From: JBBQTU01 sp038213005
GTDB taxonomy: Bacteria > Planctomycetota > Phycisphaerae > Tepidisphaerales > Tepidisphaeraceae
Direction of reading: 5' to 3'
Assembly: GCA_038213005.1 (NCBI GenBank)
Contig: JBBQTU010000149.1
Location: 1-10,840 of the forward strand
Length of the DNA stretch: 10,840 nt
Shown here: one piece after another, positions 5,456 to 10,840 of the stretch
How positions within the stretch are numbered: the first letter of the stretch is position 1
Layout: the number at the start of each line of letters is the position of its first letter
Translations under genes and position numbers: made by a program
The notes under the pieces: generated by a model
Told to the model about the DNA's origin: nothing
The model's database searches: none
What the model saw: only the letters and a program-made list of their open reading frames with translations

Positions 5456-7891
5456 ATGGCGCAACACACGGCTACCGAAGATACCGGAGGATTCAGCGGT
5501 AAGCTGAGCACCGCCGCCTTCGCCCTGGCCGCGGGCATTGTCCTGGCCCGCTCCATGACCAACGAGATCATCCGCGAGCCGTTTGACATCATCCCCGGCG
5601 CGGACGCCCTTCCTCGCAGCCCCGGAGCGATCGTTGCCGTCGTCCTGAACCTGCTATCGTTCGTCCCCCCGCTGCTCGTCCTGGCGAGCCTCTGGCTCAA
5701 CCGCGAAGCCCGGCTGATCCGTTCATGGAGCCACATGACCTTCGGCCTGCTGGCCACCTGGGCGATGGCCTCCACCGTATGGTCCAGTGATGGCTTCCTC
5801 ACGGCCATCACCTCGGGCGGCCTGCTCGCCGCGGCAATGCTGGGCTGGACCATGGCCCAGACCGTGCAGTCGTGGCTGCGACTGCGAATCCTCGCCGGCC
5901 TGGCTGTGGGCCTGCTACTGGTGCTGACAGCACACAGCGTCGTCTATCGCCTCATCGACGCCCCGGCCATGCGGGAAATGTGGGCCAGCAACTCCGAGAC
6001 CCTCCTGAAACAGCAAGGCATGCAGCCCGGCAGCTTCTCCGCCACGCAGTTTGCCAAGAAACTGCTCGCCGGCGAACTCATGGGTTTCTACCACTCGCCC
6101 AACAGCCTGGCCGCCATCGCCGTGCTCTGTCTGCTGGTGCTCATCGGATCAATGCTGCAGCGGCGAACCCTGCGAGACCGCGCCGGCTGGCTCGTCCCGG
6201 GACTCCTGATCCTGATTCCGGCCACCTGGATGATCTACGCCACCGCCTGTCGCAGCGCGATTATCACCCCCGTACTCGGCACGGCGATCATCATCGCAGC
6301 GGGAATGGCAGCCGGCCTGACGTCCAGATACCGCAAGCTGAGCTTCTGCACCGGCATACTAGTCATCTGTCTGGCAATCGCCGCCGTCGTCGGCCACGGC
6401 CTTACCCACGGCGGCTTGGTCGAGCGAAGCCTCACCTTTCGCTGGCATTACTGGACCGCCGCCCTGCGCATCTTCCGCGACCACCCACTCGCCGGCACCG
6501 GCTACGACTGCTTCGGCCTGTTCTACTCCGCTGCCAAGCTGCCGCTGGCCCCCGAAGACGTCAAGGACCCGCACAACCTCCTGGTCCGCTTCTTCGCCGA
6601 GCTGGGCATCGTGGGCGGCCTGCTGGCAGTGGGCTGGCTACTGCAATCATGGTGGGAACTGACCCGCCCGCTCAGGCTGGATACTGCCGCGGTGGGCATC
6701 TCTCCCGAGACTGATGCGCCTGCGTCCCGGATCGTCCAGAAGATCCTGGCCCGGTCGGAGGTCCAGCACGACCCCCTGCACATCCTGTCGCCCATCATCT
6801 GGCCGGCCGCATTGGCGACCCTCATCGCCATCATCGCCAACGTCGACTTCTCCCAGCCCCTGATCCTCTCCGCGATGGACCTCATGCGCCGCGCGCTCTA
6901 CGGCTGTCTCCTTCTGGCTGGCGGCGTCTTGCTGGCACTCAAGAGTCTGCAACAGCCGCAACTGGATGATCGCCCGGCCCCCTGGCTCTTGCGCAGCATC
7001 CTCGCCGGTCTCGCCATGTTCCTGCTGCACAACACCATCGACTTCTCCTTCTTCGAGCCCGGCGTGATGATGTTGTTCATGGCTCTCACCGGAGCCGCCA
7101 TCGGCGTGCGAGCCGCGTCCAGCCCATCCTCATCCGCCGAACTGGTGCAGCACTCCCTGAACCGCCCGTCCGCCGATCTGGCGCAGCCAACCCAAGACCA
7201 TCCCACCGTCGCCCCTATGGCCTGCGCAGCGATGAGGTGGGCGATCATCCCCCTGGGCATCGCCGCCTTGGCTTACGGCCTCGCCATCGCCGTCCCCATC
7301 ACTCTCGCCGAGTCAGCCGCCAGCACCGGCGACGAATCGCTTAGGCAAGGCGATTTCACGGCGGCCGCTGCCGCCTATCGCGCTGCCGCCGACGTAACGG
7401 TCCATCTTCCCAACAGCGACTACCCCACCCGCGAAGCCCGGGCCCTCTACTTCGGGCGCGCCCCCACCTCCGCACAACTGGACGCACTGGGTCGTGCGAT
7501 CGCCGTAGCCCCCCATCGTGCTCAGGCCTGGTCATCGCGGGCCGAGCTTCGCGCGGTGCTTTCTCCGCCGGATATCCCCGGCGCCCTGGATGATTTCGAA
7601 CATGCCACGGCCCTCGATCCCAACAATGTCGACCTGCGCCTCACCTACGCCACCTGGATGGAACGCCTGGCCCAGTGGCCCCGCGCCATCAGCCAGTATC
7701 AGGAAGCCCTCCAACGCAATGGCGCCTTGCCCGCAGACGAAATCCGACGCCTCTCCCCCGCCAAAGTCCGCGAGATCGAGGCGAAACTTGCCGCCCTGCG
7801 AGCCGGCCACCCTCCGGCAAACTCGTCGCAGCACCCTGCCGACGCCGCGCCGCTCGGCGTTTCGCTGACACCAGACTCTTGCATCGCGTAA
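5456..7891 (+). CDS. O-antigen ligase/polymerase-like membrane protein with C-terminal TPR domain
   Basis: This 811-residue protein belongs to the WaaL/Wzy superfamily, which polymerises lipid-linked glycans or transfers them to an acceptor on the periplasmic side. About a dozen hydrophobic helices cover residues ~17-620. The Wzy_C-type region is recognisable at about 325-400: RWHYWTAALRIFRDHPLAGTG, then HNLLVRFFAELGIVGG at 373-388. ATACRSA at 262-268 fits the Arg-containing loop of the family, and HNTIDFSFFEPG (525-536) is a later loop typical of large ligase-like proteins. After a last helix (~595-617) comes a soluble tail with TPR-like repeats, about 621-650 and 670-755 (DDFEHATALDPNN, ISQYQEALQRN). 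It starts 21 nt after the transferase stop, behind AGGAGG (5445-5450) with 5-nt spacing. Ligase or polymerase role cannot be decided from sequence alone. Confidence 0.85.
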   Translation: MAQHTATEDTGGFSGKLSTAAFALAAGIVLARSMTNEIIREPFDIIPGADALPRSPGAIVAVVLNLLSFVPPLLVLASLWLNREARLIRSWSHMTFGLLATWAMASTVWSSDGFLTAITSGGLLAAAMLGWTMAQTVQSWLRLRILAGLAVGLLLVLTAHSVVYRLIDAPAMREMWASNSETLLKQQGMQPGSFSATQFAKKLLAGELMGFYHSPNSLAAIAVLCLLVLIGSMLQRRTLRDRAGWLVPGLLILIPATWMIYATACRSAIITPVLGTAIIIAAGMAAGLTSRYRKLSFCTGILVICLAIAAVVGHGLTHGGLVERSLTFRWHYWTAALRIFRDHPLAGTGYDCFGLFYSAAKLPLAPEDVKDPHNLLVRFFAELGIVGGLLAVGWLLQSWWELTRPLRLDTAAVGISPETDAPASRIVQKILARSEVQHDPLHILSPIIWPAALATLIAIIANVDFSQPLILSAMDLMRRALYGCLLLAGGVLLALKSLQQPQLDDRPAPWLLRSILAGLAMFLLHNTIDFSFFEPGVMMLFMALTGAAIGVRAASSPSSSAELVQHSLNRPSADLAQPTQDHPTVAPMACAAMRWAIIPLGIAALAYGLAIAVPITLAESAASTGDESLRQGDFTAAAAAYRAAADVTVHLPNSDYPTREARALYFGRAPTSAQLDALGRAIAVAPHRAQAWSSRAELRAVLSPPDIPGALDDFEHATALDPNNVDLRLTYATWMERLAQWPRAISQYQEALQRNGALPADEIRRLSPAKVREIEAKLAALRAGHPPANSSQHPADAAPLGVSLTPDSCIA

Positions 7892-7922
7892 CAGGCCGAT
7901 TACTCTATAGATGGTGAATCCT

Positions 7923-8693
7923 ATGAAACAGAAAACCTCTCGTCTCTTGCGTGCGATGATTCTGGTCTCCATGGTCGGTGCTCTGGCAGGCTGCAGCTCG
8001 GATGTGCAGGTGCTCACCCACCCCGAGAAGCCACGCCTCCAGGGCATCGCGTTGTACAACGTCGGTGATCTGAGTAATGCCGCCGGCGCATTCAAGAACG
8101 CCATCCACCAGGAGCCCCGCGACTACAAGGCGCACTACTACCTGGGCATGACCTATGAAGCTCAGGGCAACTACCAGCAGGCGATCCAGGGGTACAAGGC
8201 TTCGGTCGACTCCATGAAGGCGACCCTGCAAGGCCAGGAAGCCATCGACCTTCGCCAGAAGGTGATGAACCGTCTGGCCGCCACCATCGCCCGCGGCGAC
8301 GACCAGAACCTTGAGAAGGATCTCCTGGCATCGCAAGCCGCCGATCCGAAACTCAGCAACCAACGCCGCGCTGAGGCATACTTCCTCCTCGCCAAGGTTC
8401 AGCGATATCGCGGCGATGCCGATTCCGCCATCGCCGCCTACGCCAAAGGCTCCGAGCTGGACCCCAAGGATTTCTGGCTCCAGAAGGAAGCTGGCATCTA
8501 CATGCTGCAGGCCGGCCTGAAGCAGCAGGCCAACGCGCCGCTCGCCCGCGCCAGCAAGATCAGCACTCACGATGCGGAACTCAACCAGGCCATCACCGAC
8601 ATCGGCGGACTGACGAAGGAAAATGAGCTCGTCCCCGGCCCCAAGACCCAACTGCCGCCGGGCCAGATCGTCGAGCCCATCACCGACAAGTAA
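7923..8693 (+). CDS. TPR-containing lipoprotein
   Basis: This 256-residue protein begins with a lipoprotein signal: a basic N-terminus, a hydrophobic stretch and the lipobox LAGC, with the acylated Cys at residue 24. Ser at +2 and +3 predicts outer-membrane rather than inner-membrane retention, if E. coli rules hold. TPR-like helices are at about 39-68, 70-100, 150-182 and 184-213 (AHYYLGMTYEAQGNYQQAIQGY is the clearest, 70-91). A polar Pro-rich tail ends the protein. The likely role is a scaffold or assembly factor for glycan export, inferred from gene order only. ATG 7923 is preferred because GGTGA (7913-7917) sits 5 nt upstream. An in-frame ATG at 7911 would add four residues. The gap to the preceding gene is 31 nt. 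Its TPRs echo the TPR tail of that gene, so the two may work in one complex. Confidence 0.85.
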   Translation: MKQKTSRLLRAMILVSMVGALAGCSSDVQVLTHPEKPRLQGIALYNVGDLSNAAGAFKNAIHQEPRDYKAHYYLGMTYEAQGNYQQAIQGYKASVDSMKATLQGQEAIDLRQKVMNRLAATIARGDDQNLEKDLLASQAADPKLSNQRRAEAYFLLAKVQRYRGDADSAIAAYAKGSELDPKDFWLQKEAGIYMLQAGLKQQANAPLARASKISTHDAELNQAITDIGGLTKENELVPGPKTQLPPGQIVEPITDK

Positions 8694-8714
8694 AGTCTCT
8701 CGCCGGAGTAGCGC

Positions 8715-9182
8715 ATGACCCCTCTCGTGCTGGCAATGCTGCTGTTCGCCGGCGGAGTGGTTCTGCTCGTTGCCGAACTGCTCCTGCCCACGCATGGTCT
8801 CTTGGGTGTTCTCGGCCTGGTGGCGATCTTCGCCTCGGCCGTTTCGCTCATGTGGGTGAACCAGTGGCTGGGAATCGGGGTATTGAGCGCCCTGGTACTC
8901 ACCAGTCCCTTCTGGTTCATGGCCGCCCTGCGCCTCTGGCCCCACACGCCCGTGGGCAAACGCCTGGTTCTTCACGCCACGACGTCCACCCCCACCAGCG
9001 AAGGCGCTCAGTTGTCAGTCGGGCAGACCGGCACCGCCATGACCGAGATGCGCCCCATGGGCGAGTGTGAGTTCGGCTCGGTCCGCACCCAGGCAGTCTC
9101 TCAACTGGGCATCATTCCCGCAGGCACGACGGTGAAGATCGTGTCGCTCGACGGCGAAAAGCCCGTAGTCCGCAAGGCATAA
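8715..9182 (+). CDS. Short NfeD-like membrane protein
   Basis: This 155-residue protein has the layout of short NfeD proteins. There are two to three N-terminal helices (about 5-24, 28-48, 51-72), including ELLLPTHGLLG at 21-31, a usual NfeD signature. A linker with HTPVGKRLVL follows, and then a C-terminal OB-fold-like beta domain from about 103: GQTGTAMTEMRPMG, ending IIPAGTTVKIVSLDGEKPVV. The ClpP-like protease domain of long NfeD proteins is absent. NfeD proteins usually pair with slipin/flotillin (SPFH) partners in membrane microdomains. No such partner is in the window, so its partner may lie elsewhere, or it may serve the glycan genes. It starts 21 nt after the lipoprotein gene behind GGAG (8705-8708), and is the last gene of the + strand unit before the hairpin at 9208. 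Confidence 0.82.
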   Translation: MTPLVLAMLLFAGGVVLLVAELLLPTHGLLGVLGLVAIFASAVSLMWVNQWLGIGVLSALVLTSPFWFMAALRLWPHTPVGKRLVLHATTSTPTSEGAQLSVGQTGTAMTEMRPMGECEFGSVRTQAVSQLGIIPAGTTVKIVSLDGEKPVVRKA

Positions 9183-9207
9183 GCCCCACCAGCCCAACAA
9201 CAAGAAA

Positions 9208-9231
9208 TGCCGGCCACCTGTGGCCGGCATC
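9208..9231. terminator. Hairpin terminator between converging genes
   Basis: ATGCCGGCCA and TGGCCGGCAT form a perfect 10-bp stem around a CCTG loop. It lies between the stop of the NfeD-like gene (9182) and the stop of the oxidoreductase gene (9255, opposite strand). Read from the - strand, the stem is followed by T-rich sequence (TTCTTGTTGTTGG), so it fits an intrinsic terminator best for the oxidoreductase. On the + strand the tail is less T-rich. Probably bidirectional. Confidence 0.75.
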
Positions 9232-9254
9232 TCGTGCTTATTGGACCGCGAGGC

Positions 9255-10367
9255 TCAACAGTCCTGCTTCACATCCACCGCCAGCCCGCTGCGCTGGGAC
9301 TTGTAGATATTCAGGATGATCTCCACCGGCCGACGAGCCGCCGCTCCGTCGATCAGCGGCTTGGTGCCCGTGCGGATGGCGTTGAAGAAGTTCTGGAACT
9401 GCGCCCGGTGCGAATCGCCCCAGGTTGCGCCCTGCTTCGCGTCCGCCGCTCGCCCCGCCGCCTGTTCCTTCACGCTGGCCGTGCCGCCCTGCGCCACCGA
9501 TACCGCATGAGACGCAGCTTCTTCGCTGGTAAAAGTCTGGCCGTTCTTGAGCATCATGCTCTTGAGCCGGTCGCCTTCGATAATCGCCGAGCCATCTGTG
9601 CCATAGATGTCGATGCGTACAGGCAACCCCTTATACGCCACGGTGGTGGCGGTAAACGTGCCCACCGCGCCGCAAGTGTAGCTCATCGCCGCCACGGCGA
9701 TATCCTCAACCTCGATGTTCTTGTGTGCGCCCGTACGCGTCTGGGCCCAGAGGCGATCGACGCCGCCCACCAGGTACTGCAGCACGTCCACCGTGTGCAC
9801 GCCCTGGTTCATCAGCGAACCGCCACCATCCCATTTCCACGTGCCGCGCCAGTCGCCCGAATCGTAGTATTCCTGCGTCCGCCACCACTTCACATGGGCA
9901 TCGGCCAGGATGATCTTGCCAAGTTTCCCCGAGGTGATGGCCTCTTTCACAAGCTGCGTCGCCGCATCAAACCGGTGCTGGCTGATCACCGTCAGCTTCT
10001 TGCCCGTGCGTTTTTCCGCGTCAATCATGCGGTCGCACGCTTCCAGCGTCACTTCCATCGGCTTCTCGCAGATGACGTGCTTGCCGGCTTCCATCGCCGC
10101 CACGGCCATATCCGCGTGCATGCCCGAAGGCGTGCAGATGCTGACGATATCAATGTCCTTGTCAGCCAATACCTGATCAAAACTGCTGTAAACTCGCGTA
10201 ACGTCAAACTTCTGAGCCATCGCCTTGGCCCGCTCCGGCAGCACATCACACGTGGCGATCAGCTCTGCTTCATCCGGAATCTGGCGTGCCGCAGCCCCAT
10301 GCGTGGGCCCAATCGAACCACACCCGACAACACCAATCCGGAACTTCTTCTGGTCAGTCGTAGCCAC
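9255..10367 (-). CDS. Gfo/Idh/MocA family NAD(P)-dependent oxidoreductase
   Basis: This 370-residue cytoplasmic dehydrogenase is of the glucose-fructose oxidoreductase/inositol dehydrogenase type and acts on a sugar, sugar nucleotide or polyol. The Rossmann fold begins with GVVGCGSIG (12-20), followed by VSICTPSGMHADMA (75-88) and the conserved EKP at 101-103, with the Lys near the nicotinamide. The C-terminal domain carries WKWDGGGSLMNQGVHTVD (177-194), where His191 fits the usual catalytic position. There is no Tat or Sec signal, unlike many planctomycete members. The start is a GTG at 10367, supported by a strong GGAGG (complement of 10375-10379) 7 nt upstream. The only nearby ATG is out of frame and overlaps the site. 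The gene converges on the glycan operon and may supply or degrade a modified sugar, but the substrate cannot be read from sequence. Confidence 0.92.
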   Translation of the reverse strand: MATTDQKKFRIGVVGCGSIGPTHGAAARQIPDEAELIATCDVLPERAKAMAQKFDVTRVYSSFDQVLADKDIDIVSICTPSGMHADMAVAAMEAGKHVICEKPMEVTLEACDRMIDAEKRTGKKLTVISQHRFDAATQLVKEAITSGKLGKIILADAHVKWWRTQEYYDSGDWRGTWKWDGGGSLMNQGVHTVDVLQYLVGGVDRLWAQTRTGAHKNIEVEDIAVAAMSYTCGAVGTFTATTVAYKGLPVRIDIYGTDGSAIIEGDRLKSMMLKNGQTFTSEEAASHAVSVAQGGTASVKEQAAGRAADAKQGATWGDSHRAQFQNFFNAIRTGTKPLIDGAAARRPVEIILNIYKSQRSGLAVDVKQDC

Positions 10368-10380
10368 TATCCATCCTCCG

Positions 10381-10442
10381 GGCGCGCAGGGCCAAGCCCT
10401 CGCGCCAGTCCAATATGCAGCGCCGGGCGCGAAATGCGCCCG
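10381..10442 (-). promoter_or_regulatory. Two hairpins in the leader of the oxidoreductase gene
   Basis: GGCGCGCAGGGC (10381-10392) pairs with GCCCTCGCGCC (10396-10406) with one bulged base, directly upstream of the Shine-Dalgarno site (10375-10379). A second stem, CGGGCGC (10424-10430) / GCGCCCG (10436-10442), has a 5-nt loop. Both could form in the leader of the - strand transcript and influence expression. In GC-rich DNA such stems also arise by chance. Between 10443 and 10509 I see nothing. Confidence 0.35.
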
Positions 10443-10509
10443 ACAAGAGCCTCTACCGTATTCAAACCCACGCCGACTGGCAATAGGCAGCGATAGACAG
10501 CAACACGCT

Positions 10510-10714
10510 GGGCGTGCCCGTTTTTCCGGCCACGCGATTTCTTAGCCCCAACGGGGCGGCATTCTTAAGCCCAGGGTAAGCGTACTCGCAGCCCTGGGTA
10601 AGAACCATTCACCCTGAATGAGCCCTGAAAGGGCGACACCTCGTTCAGCACCTTATTCGCTCCAACCACCCGCTGACAGCGCACTTGTATCGGCCCGGAA
10701 AAACAGGCACGCCC
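10510..10714. repeat. Small inverted-repeat element, copy B
   Basis: This 205-bp unit has terminal inverted repeats. The left end is 10510-10531 (begins GGGCGTGCCCGTTTTTCCGG) and the right end 10693-10714 (begins GCCCGGAAAAACAGG); they match with about two mismatches in 22. The core can form successive hairpins: GCCCC/GGGGC with an AAC loop, CCCAGGG/CCCTGGG, CATTCA/TGAATG with a CCC loop, and GCCCT/AGGGC with a GAA loop. The heptamer ACACGCT flanks it on both sides (10503-10509 and 10716-10722). No reading frame of gene quality is present. Compared with copy C it has a 2-bp deletion near 10590. Confidence 0.8.
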
Positions 10715-10722
10715 GACACGCT

Positions 10723-10840
10723 GGGCGTGCCCGTTTTTCCGGGCACGCGATTTCTTAGCCCCAACGGGGCGGCATTCGTAAGCCCAGGGTAAGCGTACTC
10801 GCGCAGCCCTGGGTAAGAACCTTTCACCCTGAATGAGCCC
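10723..10840. repeat. Small inverted-repeat element, copy C, cut by the window end
   Basis: This is a head-to-tail copy of the unit at 10510, offset by 213 bases, of which the first 118 bases are visible. It differs from copy B by about three substitutions and a 2-bp indel. The right arm of copy B, the 8-base spacer 10715-10722 and the left arm of this copy together form a long inverted repeat with 22-bp arms, 10693-10744. The array may continue beyond the window. Confidence 0.8.

Noticed and set aside
9207..10496. 429-codon + strand frame
   Set aside because: It is antisense to the Gfo/Idh/MocA gene, which has unmistakable motifs; the + strand product is Arg/His-rich and unrecognisable.
10510..10840. 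CRISPR array or integron attC sites
   Set aside because: The repeat unit is 213 bp with almost no unique spacer, and there are no cas genes. The ends lack the GTTRRRY core of attC sites and no integrase is seen.
1..10840. tRNA or rRNA genes
   Set aside because: I looked through the intergenic stretches for tRNA-like cloverleaf motifs (GGTTCGAATCC-type T arms) and rRNA landmarks and saw none.

Overview
The window looks like chromosomal DNA from a GC-rich, Gram-negative-type bacterium. The most likely group is the Planctomycetota (possibly Phycisphaerae). Reasons are the high GC, genes with weak or absent Shine-Dalgarno sites, a TPR-tailed O-antigen ligase-like protein, a GEGNGG-type phosphoglucosamine mutase, a Gfo/Idh/MocA oxidoreductase, an alpha-L-fucosidase remnant, and many structured intergenic repeats. 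The assignment is an inference from style of content; there is no rRNA or other marker gene here.

Layout, left to right. (1) 2-910, + strand: C-terminal two-thirds of a phosphoglucosamine/phosphohexomutase cut by the window edge. (2) 961-1092: a 43-codon frame whose first ~21 residues look like the start of a GH29 alpha-L-fucosidase and then run into unrelated DNA ending in a perfect 15-bp inverted repeat; I read it as a gene remnant. (3) 1127-2566, - strand: a two-gene unit, secreted YceI-family protein followed 9 nt later by a protein with about ten membrane segments. (4) 2567-3239: non-coding, with two tandem copies of a 125-bp hairpin-bearing repeat and a further short palindrome. (5) 3240-3461, +: a 73-residue DUF4926-like protein. 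(6) 3462-4351: non-coding repeat tract with two elements that share terminal inverted repeats but differ in core. (7) 4352-9182, +: a tightly spaced four-gene unit: WecA/TagO-type polyprenyl-phosphate sugar-1-phosphate transferase, 811-residue O-antigen ligase/polymerase-like membrane protein with a TPR tail, TPR lipoprotein, and a short NfeD-like protein. (8) 9208-9231: a hairpin between converging genes. (9) 9255-10367, -: Gfo/Idh/MocA oxidoreductase with a GTG start. (10) 10510-10840: two head-to-tail copies of the same small element seen at 3602, the second cut by the window end.

Functionally, the core is envelope glycan synthesis. GlmM makes GlcN-1-P for UDP-GlcNAc, the WecA-like enzyme loads a sugar phosphate onto a lipid carrier, and the next protein polymerises or transfers the chain. 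The lipoprotein and NfeD-like protein are plausible envelope accessory factors. No flippase or ordinary glycosyltransferase is in the window, so the pathway must be completed elsewhere. The least ordinary material is the repeat family: about 205-bp elements with ~22-bp terminal inverted repeats, a core that can fold into a chain of hairpins, one relative with a different core, and a tandem arrangement at the right edge.
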